Source: Aureispira sp. | GTDB lineage: Bacteria; Bacteroidota; Bacteroidia; Chitinophagales; Saprospiraceae | Assembly: GCA_024222455.1 (NCBI GenBank) | Contig: JAAEPD010000305.1 | Span: 1-40,885 of the forward strand | Direction of reading: 5' to 3' | Length of the DNA: 40,885 nucleotides | Shown: piece by piece, positions 8,469 through 17,291 of the stretch | How positions within the stretch are numbered: the stretch's first letter is position 1 | Layout of the letters: each line of letters begins with the position of its first letter | Notes under the pieces: generated by a model | Databases searched by the model: none | Told to the model about the DNA's origin: nothing | Seen by the model: the letters and a program-made list of their open reading frames with translations, nothing else | Position numbers and translations under genes: made by a program

Positions 8469-10205
8469 ATGGCAGGTATAGCAGGGATTACAGCAGGTAC
8501 GACTCAAGCAGCAAAAGCCATGCTCAATCAGCTCAGACATAGAGGAATAACAGAGCAAATACATTCAACTCCACAACACACTTTTCTTGGAGATTTTCAA
8601 CATATAGTTGATAAAGTCAATCAACCTTCTAGTGGATCTTTTCATAACGATCAAATTACGGTAAGTATAGCAGGAACTGTATTTATAGATGATTATAGGA
8701 TCTTAACACCTACATCAATTGCTGAGTATTTCTTGAGATATGGCACTGATCTTTTTGAAGATTTAAGTGGCCCTTATGTTTTAGCTATTCACCATCAAGA
8801 TAAGCTCTATTTGGTGCGTGATGCTGTTGGTGAAAAAACGCTTTTTTATGCCTTGTTTGATAATAAATTAGCTTGGGCAGTGGAAGCTAAAGGCATTCAT
8901 GCCATCCCCTCCTTTAGTCCATCCTTAGATGTCGGTTCTATATTCAGATACTTTACTTATAGTTTTTGTCCGATGGATAATACTATGGTCAAAGAGATTA
9001 AAGAATTGCCTGCTGGGTTTTATTTGGAATATAATTACAAAACCTCTCAAGCACAGTTAAAACAACATTTTGAGTTAGAAGCTATAGCTAAATCAACTAA
9101 TACTGATGTCAATTTTTGGGCGCCTAGAGTGCGAGAGCAAATAGAGGCTTTAGTTCAGAAGAAATTAGAACGCAAAAATGAAGTTGGGGTATTCCTTTCA
9201 GGTGGGTTAGACTCTAGTCTAATTGCGGGGTGTGTGAGTCAACTACACAGCAAGCCTATACATACCTTTTCCATTCACTTTGGCAAAAAATATGGCAATG
9301 AACTCGATTATGCTAAAATGGTGGCCGATCGTTGGAAAACAGAGCACCATGAGGTTCTCGTTTCTCCCAAGAAATTTATTCCTAGCCTCCGAAAAACCAT
9401 TTGGCATTTAGATGATCCTGTAGGTGACCCAATCACTGTTCCCAACTTTGAGTTGGCTAGATATGCTGCTAATTATACCGATATTATTTTTAATGGAGAA
9501 GGTGGAGACCCTTGTTTTGGAGGGCCTAAGAATATTCCTATGCTCATGCAGGATCTATACCCTATAGAGCGACCTAAAAACCATAAAGAAAAGGCCTATT
9601 TAGATTCTTATAGAAGAGGTTATACACACATGAAGAACTTCTTTTCTAAGGATATGTTAGCTCAACTTGACGAAGAGAAACACTTAGAAGGACTCTTAAC
9701 ACCTTTTTTCCAAGAGTCAAGACTCAATCAGATCGACCAATTGATGGCCATCAATATTCGTTTGAAAGGTGCACACTTGATATTACCAAAAGTAGAACGG
9801 ATGTTAGGCGCTTCTCAAATAACACCTATTGCACCACTCTTTTCCAAGCAAATAGTGGAATCGAGTATGCAGATGCCCTCCAATCTCAAACTACATGGAG
9901 GAATAGAAAAATACATTCTCAAACAAGCTTTTGCAAATGATATTCCTCAACCAATTATTGATCGCCCCAAAAGTGGAATGCGAGTGCCTGTTCGATATTG
10001 GTTTCAGGGAGAGATGAAGCGCTATGCTCGCAAACTGCTCAACAAAAAGAGTCTAAAACAAGCAGGTATTTTCAATCCAGAAGCTGTTTCTGAAATTCTA
10101 AAATATAGCAAAGTTAAGGGGTTCAAAAGACATGGTTTGCTCATTTGGATGATGATGACTTTTGAAATTTGGCGCAAGTTATTTATTGAGAAAGAACCAT
10201 TATAA
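8469..10205 (+). CDS. Asparagine-synthetase-like amide-forming enzyme with inactivated glutaminase site
   Basis: A 578-residue, two-domain AsnB-family protein. The N-terminal class II glutamine amidotransferase fold is recognisable (GIAGI, RHRG 23-26, LVRDAVGEKTLFYA 115-128). However, the nucleophile Cys that follows the initiator Met in the family is Ala here (MAGIAG; codon GCA at 8472-8474). The usual NGEIYN segment is replaced by AGTVFIDD. The synthetase domain keeps the ATP PP-loop SGGLDSS (244-250) and a pyrophosphate-site motif GEGGDPCFGG (343-352), where the family norm is GDGGDELFGG. ATP-dependent activation therefore looks possible but glutamine hydrolysis does not. It may use free ammonia or another amine, or act as in beta-lactam synthetase. 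A bidirectional terminator follows it. Confidence 0.88.
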   Translation: MAGIAGITAGTTQAAKAMLNQLRHRGITEQIHSTPQHTFLGDFQHIVDKVNQPSSGSFHNDQITVSIAGTVFIDDYRILTPTSIAEYFLRYGTDLFEDLSGPYVLAIHHQDKLYLVRDAVGEKTLFYALFDNKLAWAVEAKGIHAIPSFSPSLDVGSIFRYFTYSFCPMDNTMVKEIKELPAGFYLEYNYKTSQAQLKQHFELEAIAKSTNTDVNFWAPRVREQIEALVQKKLERKNEVGVFLSGGLDSSLIAGCVSQLHSKPIHTFSIHFGKKYGNELDYAKMVADRWKTEHHEVLVSPKKFIPSLRKTIWHLDDPVGDPITVPNFELARYAANYTDIIFNGEGGDPCFGGPKNIPMLMQDLYPIERPKNHKEKAYLDSYRRGYTHMKNFFSKDMLAQLDEEKHLEGLLTPFFQESRLNQIDQLMAINIRLKGAHLILPKVERMLGASQITPIAPLFSKQIVESSMQMPSNLKLHGGIEKYILKQAFANDIPQPIIDRPKSGMRVPVRYWFQGEMKRYARKLLNKKSLKQAGIFNPEAVSEILKYSKVKGFKRHGLLIWMMMTFEIWRKLFIEKEPL

Positions 10206-10250
10206 AACAACAAAGCCTAATCCATTTGGACTAGGCTTTGTTTAGTTTTT
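10205..10250. terminator. Bidirectional terminator between the AsnB-like gene and parC
   Basis: An 11-bp stem AACAAAGCCTA/TAGGCTTTGTT (10209-10219 and 10232-10242) is extended past one A-C mismatch by TCC/GGA around an ATTT loop. It is followed by TAGTTTTT on the + strand and preceded by an A-rich stretch that gives a short U-tract on the - strand. It lies between two converging genes and can serve both. Confidence 0.88.
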
Positions 10251-10251
10251 A

Positions 10252-12816
10252 CTAGAAAAGATTTGTTTGACCATCATCCTCTACAGTTGGTGGTTCCACT
10301 ATTATTTCGGTTACGCTAGTTAGTTTATTTCCACTTATTTTATTTCCTAAAGCCTTCCAGCCTTTCACATCTACAAATTCATGCAGATTTAATTCACCTG
10401 TTACCGACTTAGAGCCAGCTTTTACTTTATATTCTATACGAGGTTGTTCTCTCAATGAGGCAAATAATAGCTTGGTACTTCGATGCGAATTAGGCAAAAA
10501 TTCAAATTTTTGACCAAGACTAGTTGTCTCTACCTGGAAACGCTTAGCGTAGGTTACCTTACGCTCTCCATCTGTATACACAGCAGAAATCACCATTTCA
10601 GGGTTCCACTTGACAATATCTACCAATTCTTTAGCTTCATAACGATTAGTTAGTTCAAAATTGGTGATCTCATAAGTACCATTATTGAATATAGCCAAGA
10701 TTCTATCTTCCTCTCCAAACTCTCCCAACAACTTACCATACTCAGAAGTATTGAGACGGCCAGTAGTATCATCAAACCAAATTTTGATAGCTCCCAAAGT
10801 AGAAACACCTTGTTCAGTTACCTTTATTTTCCAGATAGGATATTTAGTTAAGGTATTTCCTCTCGCACCTCGACCTTTTACATCAATATCGGCAAAATCA
10901 AAGTCAATTTCTTTTTTGCGAGCACTACAGCTTTTGGTCAGCTGCACTTGTATTTTTTCGGCTTCTCCATTAGGATTTGCACTAAAATGCAACACTTTTG
11001 CCTTCTCCACTCCATTTGCCACAGGATAGACTCGATCTCTTGTTATACTCTTTATTGCAAAACGCTTAACATAGTTTGTTCCCTTATTTAGGTCAGCATA
11101 AACCATATTATAAATCTTACGTTCATCCTGTTTTTTCCAAACTGCTACATAAAGAGGATTTTTGCCAATAAACCCTTTTTCTGCTATTTTAGTAACTGAA
11201 AAAGTCCCATTCCTATGGAATACTATAATATTATCTATATCTGAACACTCCTCTATAAACTCATCTTTTTTGAGTCCATAGCCCACAAAACCTTCCTTGC
11301 GATTGATATATAACTTAGCATTATTGATAACTACTTGAGTAGCTACAATATGGTCAAAGCGAGTAAGTTCAGTCTTACGTTCACGACCTTTTCCATGTTT
11401 TTTGAGTAGTGTCTTAAAGTAGTTGATCGTAAATTCTACCAAGTGTACTAAATCATGGTTAACCTGTTTGAGTTCTTCTTCTATATTCTTGATCAGCTCA
11501 TCTGCCTTAAACTTATTATACTTAGAAATTCTTTTGATTCGAATCTCTGTCAGACGTACAATATCATCTTCTATTACAGGTCTATGCAAATGTTTGATAA
11601 ATGGTTTAAGCCCCTCATCAATTGCTACAACTACTTCTTCCCAAGATTCACATTCTTCTATCAGCTGATAGATTCTATTCTCTATGAATATTTTCTCTAA
11701 AGAAGCAAAATGCCAACGATCTTCAAGCTCTTGTTTGCGATTTTTCAACTCCCATTCCAACAAGAATTTAGTATGTTGAGTAGAATGTCTCAGCAGTTCT
11801 TCAACCGTTACAAATATTGGACTCTCTCCTTGAATAACACAAGCATTAGGAGATATAGACACCTCACAATCTGTAAATGCATACAAAGCATCTATAGTCA
11901 TTTCTGGCGAAGCACCAGAAGGCAAATCAATCAATACTTCTACCTCAGCAGCAGTATTATCAACAACCTTTTTAATCTTAATTTTATTCTTATTATTAGC
12001 CTTAATAATACTCTCGATCAAACTTGTAGTGGTCGTATTATAAGGGATTTCACGTACTGCCAGAGTCTTTCTATCTATCTGCTCAATTTTAGCACGCACA
12101 CGCACCTTTCCACCACGTTTTCCATTATTATAGTTACTACAGTCAATCATACCACCCGTAGCAAAATCAGGAAAGATCTCTACTTTTTTATCTTTTAGAA
12201 TATCAATAGAAGCCTTGATTAGCTCTATAAAGTTGTGCGGAAGTATTTTGGTAGACAAACCTACTGCAATTCCCTCTACACCTTGAGCCAAGAGCAATGG
12301 AAACTTCATAGGAAGCACCAATGGCTCCTTTTTTCGACCATCATACGATAGTTGGAAGTTAGTTGTTTTAGGATTGAAGGCTACATCCAAAGCAAACTTA
12401 GACAAACGAGCCTCAATATACCTTGCAGCAGCGGCAGAATCTCCTGTACGAACATCACCCCAGTTTCCCTGGCAGTCAATCATCAAGTCCTTTTGCCCTA
12501 AATTAACTAATGCACCACCAATAGCAGCATCTCCATGAGGGTGATATTGCATCGTTTGCCCTATAATATTAGCAACCTTATGATAACGCCCATCATCCAT
12601 AGAGAACATAGAATGGAATATCCTTCGTTGTACAGGCTTTAGACCATCATCGGCAGCAGGAATTGCCCGTTCTAGGATTACATAAGAGGCATAATCCAAA
12701 AAATAATCCTTATACATTTCAGCAATTACACCACGCTGCCCTTTTTTTTCTTCAGGATTTTGTAAATTGTCATCTAACTCACCATTCTGATTGTCATTAG
12801 GGTTAAGTTCGTCCAT
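10252..12816 (-). CDS. parC: DNA topoisomerase IV subunit A
   Basis: ATP-dependent type IIA topoisomerase subunit that cleaves DNA and decatenates chromosomes with ParE. It has 854 residues. An acidic, Asn-rich N-terminal tail is followed by the winged-helix/tower core with QYHPHGD (90-96) and the active-site Tyr133 in AAARYIEARLS. Strong ParC-type signatures include QGNWGDVRTGDSAAAARY, KFPLLLAQGVEGIAVGLST and LPHNF. A coiled-coil segment lies around 440-480, and the C-terminal half is a beta-rich pinwheel-like domain without a clear GyrA box. parE, often next to parC, is not in the window. A -7 element lies upstream at 12888-12895. GyrA is the alternative, but the motifs favour ParC. Confidence 0.93.
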   Translation of the reverse strand: MDELNPNDNQNGELDDNLQNPEEKKGQRGVIAEMYKDYFLDYASYVILERAIPAADDGLKPVQRRIFHSMFSMDDGRYHKVANIIGQTMQYHPHGDAAIGGALVNLGQKDLMIDCQGNWGDVRTGDSAAAARYIEARLSKFALDVAFNPKTTNFQLSYDGRKKEPLVLPMKFPLLLAQGVEGIAVGLSTKILPHNFIELIKASIDILKDKKVEIFPDFATGGMIDCSNYNNGKRGGKVRVRAKIEQIDRKTLAVREIPYNTTTTSLIESIIKANNKNKIKIKKVVDNTAAEVEVLIDLPSGASPEMTIDALYAFTDCEVSISPNACVIQGESPIFVTVEELLRHSTQHTKFLLEWELKNRKQELEDRWHFASLEKIFIENRIYQLIEECESWEEVVVAIDEGLKPFIKHLHRPVIEDDIVRLTEIRIKRISKYNKFKADELIKNIEEELKQVNHDLVHLVEFTINYFKTLLKKHGKGRERKTELTRFDHIVATQVVINNAKLYINRKEGFVGYGLKKDEFIEECSDIDNIIVFHRNGTFSVTKIAEKGFIGKNPLYVAVWKKQDERKIYNMVYADLNKGTNYVKRFAIKSITRDRVYPVANGVEKAKVLHFSANPNGEAEKIQVQLTKSCSARKKEIDFDFADIDVKGRGARGNTLTKYPIWKIKVTEQGVSTLGAIKIWFDDTTGRLNTSEYGKLLGEFGEEDRILAIFNNGTYEITNFELTNRYEAKELVDIVKWNPEMVISAVYTDGERKVTYAKRFQVETTSLGQKFEFLPNSHRSTKLLFASLREQPRIEYKVKAGSKSVTGELNLHEFVDVKGWKALGNKISGNKLTSVTEIIVEPPTVEDDGQTNLF

Positions 12817-12887
12817 ATTTTATATAAAGTATTGTATTAATATTGTCTATTTGAGGTCTTATTAAAACATTTTATGTTATAATACTC

Positions 12888-12914
12888 CAAAGATAAAACT
12901 TTTTTGATTAACAA
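12888..12914 (-). promoter_or_regulatory. Putative promoter of parC
   Basis: Read on the minus strand, TATCTTTG (12895-12888) matches the Bacteroidota -7 consensus TAnnTTTG. A TTG lies 16 nt upstream (12914-12912) as the -33 element. Transcription would start near 12880 and leave about 65 nt of leader before parC. Confidence 0.55.
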
Positions 12915-12964
12915 TAAAGCATTTTGTTTAATAATATCACTTTTTTGATTAGATTCTTAATTCA

Positions 12965-13876
12965 ATGATGGCCAAAAAGAAACTATTCATTACTGGAGCT
13001 TCTGGTTTTTTAGGTTGGAATCTTTGCATGTTGCTTGCAGAGCATTACCAAATAGTAGGAACCTACTTCCGCAATCAGTTTGATCATGATCAGCTGGAAT
13101 GGGAGCGCATCAACCTTTTAGAGACTAAACAGCTCAAAGAATTAGTCCAAAAAGTAAAACCTGATTTGATTGTGCATTTAGCAGCAATCAGCAACACCAG
13201 TTTTTGTGAACAGCACCCTGCACTGAGTCACCATATTAATGTTTACACGACAGTTACCTTAGCAGAATCAGCAAAAGAGTTAGAGATTCCAATACTTTAC
13301 ACTTCTACAGACTTGGTTTTCAATGGGAATAATCCTCCTTACGATGAATTTAATTTTCCTTACCCACTTATGATGTATGGTGAGCAGAAATTAGCTGCTG
13401 AAGATGCCCTTTTGGATAGTTATGATAGAGTTTTGGTTTGTAGATTACCACTAATGTTTGGATGGGCCGCAGATTACCATTCCAATTTTTTTATTGATTG
13501 GTATCAAAAGTTAAAAAATGGGGAGCCTATACATGCCTTTATAGACGAATATCGCACTCCTATTAGTGGGACAGTAGCTTCAGAATGGCTGCACAAAGCA
13601 ATTCAATATTTATTGGCAATGGATAAGCCTACCGAATCTTTATTGAACATGGGTGGAATGGAGCGTATTTCAAGATATGATTTTGCCATACAAATGGCCA
13701 AAGTTTTTGAGCTACCAGACAACACTATAGAGGCTACCTCACTTGCAGATGTAGAACTAGCCGCTCCTCGCCCTAAAGATGTGAGTATGGACAACCAATT
13801 AGCTCGAGAGCTGTTAAACTATACACCTCCTAGTATTCAAAAGCAACTATTAAGTCTAAGAAAAAAAATAAGCTAA
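12965..13876 (+). CDS. RmlD-like NAD(P)-dependent sugar-nucleotide reductase (extended SDR)
   Basis: A 303-residue extended-SDR protein of the RmlD/dTDP-4-dehydrorhamnose reductase type. The cofactor loop is GASGFLG (11-17), the strand LIVHLAAIS follows, and the catalytic residues are S114 or T115 with Y138 and K142 (YGEQK). The C-terminal part contains EYRTPISGTVASEWL and ISRYDFAIQMAK, as in RmlD substrate domains. The length fits RmlD. No other rhamnose-pathway genes are present, so the exact sugar nucleotide is uncertain. The start is one of two adjacent ATGs (12965 or 12968). Two unknown genes follow at 10- and 12-nt spacing, suggesting a three-gene operon. Confidence 0.85.
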   Translation: MMAKKKLFITGASGFLGWNLCMLLAEHYQIVGTYFRNQFDHDQLEWERINLLETKQLKELVQKVKPDLIVHLAAISNTSFCEQHPALSHHINVYTTVTLAESAKELEIPILYTSTDLVFNGNNPPYDEFNFPYPLMMYGEQKLAAEDALLDSYDRVLVCRLPLMFGWAADYHSNFFIDWYQKLKNGEPIHAFIDEYRTPISGTVASEWLHKAIQYLLAMDKPTESLLNMGGMERISRYDFAIQMAKVFELPDNTIEATSLADVELAAPRPKDVSMDNQLARELLNYTPPSIQKQLLSLRKKIS

Positions 13877-13886
13877 GTAATATCCT

Positions 13887-14327
13887 ATGGAAAAAACAAC
13901 TATTGATTTAGAGTTACTAAAAGACTTACTAATCCCAATTGGTTATGAATTGGATACCTCTCAAGATCACCCTTTCTTGTGGAAGCACATCAAACAAAAT
14001 GATACTCGCAGCCCTTATGCTTTTAGTTTAGTGATGGCTACTATAGATAATTACACTATGCGCTTAGAAGGACTGAACGAACCTCGCCTGCGCAAAGCTA
14101 TTCGAGCTGGTATTATTAAGGTAGAAAGTCAAGATGATGTAGAAGCACTCAAAGAGGTTGTATTTGAGAGCACCCTAGATAGCCCTAGTCGCCTAAAAAC
14201 AATTCTCCCTTTCTTTGAAAAACAACTTGCAGTCATTGGTTCAGAACCTATTCATACTAAAGAATATAAAAAGGCGCTCGACAATATAGAACTCTTGGTA
14301 GATGCTGCTAATGCTATTGAAATGTAA
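13887..14327 (+). CDS. Hypothetical soluble protein
   Basis: A 146-residue protein without a signal peptide or membrane segment. It is largely helical in appearance, with charged stretches such as RLRKAIRAGIIKVESQDDVEAL. I recognise no family. It lies 10 nt after the RmlD-like gene and 12 nt before the next gene, so it is probably part of one transcript. The function is unknown. Confidence 0.7.
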   Translation: MEKTTIDLELLKDLLIPIGYELDTSQDHPFLWKHIKQNDTRSPYAFSLVMATIDNYTMRLEGLNEPRLRKAIRAGIIKVESQDDVEALKEVVFESTLDSPSRLKTILPFFEKQLAVIGSEPIHTKEYKKALDNIELLVDAANAIEM

Positions 14328-14339
14328 TAAAATATCATC

Positions 14340-15002
14340 ATGAAAAAGGCAATAAAATGGAAAGAGCTAGCACCAACAACTTTAGTTTTTGTTGCTCTCT
14401 TAGCTCTTATTTTTTGGTGGGTCAATAGAAGTTTAAAAACTGATGGTCAAGAAGTAGATGCTCTGTTTAAAAAAGTTGCAACTGTCTATCCTTCGCTAAG
14501 TGTAGAAATACATGAATCTGAAACTTACTTTCCTTGTATAATAGGTAATATAAGAGGTACCAATGTGCACTTCCACCATGGTTATAAAGGGCGCGGAGGG
14601 AACAGAAAAGATTATTTATACGCTGAATTTTGGACAGATCAAACCATTAATACAGCACGTTGGTTTAGCCTTACTGAAAGTGGCTTCACTATATCAGACA
14701 GTCAAAAAGGACTAAAACAAGATATCCTACATCAAGGTTTACAGGAGCTATATACACTCAAAGATAGAGACACCAGTTTTGCTCAACCTATTTTCACCGG
14801 GCAGTTAGCCGAAACACTCTTAAATCTTAATGCAAAGGGTGGTTTTGGAGAAATATTTTTGAATGAAGGCAATCTTAAATTTATGCGCATCCCCTACCCA
14901 CAAAATCCTAGCGAAGAAGATGTTTTGCAGCTTCGAAATATATTAGAACTGGGGGTTGCCTTACAAGCGCAAATTTTGGTAAGGGATCAAGGGGCTTTAT
15001 AA
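14340..15002 (+). CDS. Hypothetical protein with one N-terminal membrane anchor
   Basis: A 220-residue protein. A basic N-terminus (MKKAIKWK) precedes a single hydrophobic segment at about 13-28. A soluble domain follows, mixed in predicted secondary structure, with GNIRGTNVHFHHGYKGRGG (about 63-81). No enzyme motif is recognised. The orientation suggests the domain lies outside the cytoplasmic membrane. It is the last gene of the RmlD-led group and converges on the cytochrome-lipoprotein gene with an 8-nt gap. Confidence 0.7.
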   Translation: MKKAIKWKELAPTTLVFVALLALIFWWVNRSLKTDGQEVDALFKKVATVYPSLSVEIHESETYFPCIIGNIRGTNVHFHHGYKGRGGNRKDYLYAEFWTDQTINTARWFSLTESGFTISDSQKGLKQDILHQGLQELYTLKDRDTSFAQPIFTGQLAETLLNLNAKGGFGEIFLNEGNLKFMRIPYPQNPSEEDVLQLRNILELGVALQAQILVRDQGAL

Positions 15003-15010
15003 TATTTTAT

Positions 15011-17107
15011 TTACTTTGACCGAATATAAGCCAAGATAGCCTTAATATCCATATCAGATAATTGAGGAAAAGAAGTCATTACAGACTTATCCCATTCATT
15101 AAATAAAGCTACAGCCCGAGGTTGCCCTTCGGCCACCAACTCTTGAGAGTTTCGGATGTATCTATACAAATCGTTTGGGTAATTTAGCCATCGAGCTTCT
15201 ACGCCTGCTAAGGCCGGACCAGTCATATCAGCATCCATATCTGGATTATGACAAGCACTACAATTTTTCTTGAATAATAATTCTCCTTTTTCTTTTAGCT
15301 CCTTATCTTCACAACAACTAAACACCAATTGATACAAGTTGTATATAAAATTAGTTTCTCTCTCTAGTTTTCTCAACCGAAGTTGTTCTACATAAAACGC
15401 CCGTTGGTATTCTAAATCGACTCTAAGCTTATTGAATCGAGCAGAAACCTTATCAAATTTAGCCAATTGCTTTTTGAGTTCTTTTTTAGTAATTTTTTGG
15501 AGCATTAATTCTGGTTGCATTACCTTCTTTTGGGTAGCTCCTGTTTTAGCAAAATAAACTTCGTCTCCTTTATAACCCACTCCAATTATATTCAAATAGG
15601 CTCCCTTTTCCACTATTAAGGCCCAATCAGTTAAATATGCAGAACCAAATGTTGCCTTATCACCATTATTCGCTACTAGAGCAAACAAACTATTAATACT
15701 AGGATCAAAGGTATAAACATGAGCACGATCTAGTTCTACAGCTTTAGGCACTTTAACTTCCAAGGTAAATTTCTCTAACTTTTCTAATTCAGTTGCTAGC
15801 ATAACCCAGCCCATTTTATCCAGTTCAAATCCAAACTTACTAAATCTATATTTTTGCCTTTCTTCCAATAGCTCTATATATTCTTCTCGTTTGGCTTGAG
15901 CTTTTTCTTCCTTTTTTTGGAGTGAGGTTAAGTATGCTTGATGTGCGTCTTGAGTGGCTTGATTTATCTTTATTAGTCTTTTTTGATAGAAGTTTTTTAG
16001 AACCTCAGCATATTTAGCTCCGTTTTTAACCTTAGTTAATTTTTCTTCAGCAAAAGCAATAAAACCTTCATAAGTACTTGATTCTTGCCCCACTTTTTGA
16101 GCAGCTAACTGGTCAATCTCCCAAAGGTTTTTATCTAAATTATTAATATACAAATCCAACAACTCTTGATCACAAGACCTATAAATCACCTTCAAGCGCT
16201 CTTCAAACTCACGAGTAGCCAATAAAGAGTGTTCAAATTTTGGATGTTGAATGGCTGCTATGGATTGAGGAGTAACAGTATTGCAAGAACTATGCTCGCC
16301 TCCATTATCGCCATGATAACTAACGGAAGCTGAATCCCCATGATCACTTGTAGGAGGTGGCCATGTTCCTCCTCCTGGCATTGGAGCTAATGACAAATCA
16401 TATTTCAAACTAAAAAATAGACTATCCTTTAGCTTTTTATCAGCTACAGTATAACCTCTAAAAGGCATCCCAGATTCCACAGCTTGCTCAAACCCTTTGG
16501 GATAAAAATCTAGGGTATTAATATCTACAGCCATCAAAAACTGCTCTATTGGGCCTTTATCTATCCAATGCATTTCTCCATCGGGGCTTCTTACCCCTTC
16601 AAATTTAAGTACGTTGGCTTTAGATTCTTCATCCTTTGGCATTTCTACATAGATAGGATTATTTTTATCTATATAGAGGTTTTCCCCATTGGCTGTAGCA
16701 TTGATATAAAATATACCTCCATTGGCTGCCAATTTATCTTTTATGGTTGTAGTGAGGTTAGATTGAATCATATCTTGTATAGAATACGCTTCGGCCAATT
16801 CTATTTTGATATTATCTTCCACCAACCCTCCTTTACTATTTCTAAACGCACCTTTTGGAATGATGATAACTGTTCCATTTTCCCCTTCAATCACTTCATC
16901 TTTTAGGCCCGTTATCTCAAAAAACTGGCTTTCTACAATATTATCTTTGAACGGATCAAGGTCATGATATTTCAATCGCTCTATAATATCATTGGCATTG
17001 ACTTCTATTTTTACTTGATCAGCATCTGGTGAAGAAGATGGGGTGCATTTTACAAATAACAATAATAAAGTTAGGTATAGTAAGCTAAAAGATAATTTAT
17101 TCATCAT
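15011..17107 (-). CDS. Large lipoprotein with a C-terminal class I cytochrome c domain
   Basis: A 698-residue envelope protein. The signal peptide ends in a lipobox-like LLFVKC (C21) followed by a Ser/Pro-rich linker. Residues about 35-210 form a beta-rich region with FEITGLKDEVIEGENGTVII and DMIQSNLTTTI, a pattern found in other secreted Bacteroidota proteins. Residues about 340-430 are charged helices, probably a coiled coil (KKEEKAQAKREEYIELLEER). A second helical stretch lies near 535-590. The C-terminus carries a heme-c motif CSACH (616-620) and a candidate Met ligand at 677 (VMTSFPQL). This suggests a surface or outer-membrane electron-transfer protein. The partner is unknown and no oxidase gene is adjacent. 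Confidence 0.85.
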   Translation of the reverse strand: MMNKLSFSLLYLTLLLLFVKCTPSSSPDADQVKIEVNANDIIERLKYHDLDPFKDNIVESQFFEITGLKDEVIEGENGTVIIIPKGAFRNSKGGLVEDNIKIELAEAYSIQDMIQSNLTTTIKDKLAANGGIFYINATANGENLYIDKNNPIYVEMPKDEESKANVLKFEGVRSPDGEMHWIDKGPIEQFLMAVDINTLDFYPKGFEQAVESGMPFRGYTVADKKLKDSLFFSLKYDLSLAPMPGGGTWPPPTSDHGDSASVSYHGDNGGEHSSCNTVTPQSIAAIQHPKFEHSLLATREFEERLKVIYRSCDQELLDLYINNLDKNLWEIDQLAAQKVGQESSTYEGFIAFAEEKLTKVKNGAKYAEVLKNFYQKRLIKINQATQDAHQAYLTSLQKKEEKAQAKREEYIELLEERQKYRFSKFGFELDKMGWVMLATELEKLEKFTLEVKVPKAVELDRAHVYTFDPSINSLFALVANNGDKATFGSAYLTDWALIVEKGAYLNIIGVGYKGDEVYFAKTGATQKKVMQPELMLQKITKKELKKQLAKFDKVSARFNKLRVDLEYQRAFYVEQLRLRKLERETNFIYNLYQLVFSCCEDKELKEKGELLFKKNCSACHNPDMDADMTGPALAGVEARWLNYPNDLYRYIRNSQELVAEGQPRAVALFNEWDKSVMTSFPQLSDMDIKAILAYIRSK

Positions 17108-17291
17108 TCATTATTTTTTAATAATTCTTAGGTATAGCTTACAACATAATGAAAATGGAAAAAGTTACATAGCTTCTAGCTTTTCAAGCTCTCAAATTCC
17201 TGTTAAACCTACCCTTGATTTAGGATTTTAGCAGTTATTGATATACTATTATAAAATCATCAGCATCTAATCACAAAAAGAGGCAACACAT

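Noticed and set aside
10685-12198. Several rightward open frames of 80-160 codons within parC
   Set aside because: They lie opposite the well-supported parC coding frame, are low-complexity and Ser/Phe/Ile-rich, and have no recognisable family.
12965-15002. The RmlD-like gene group as part of a polysaccharide synthesis cluster
   Set aside because: No glycosyltransferase or other nucleotide-sugar gene is present in the window, and the two following genes are not recognisable sugar enzymes.
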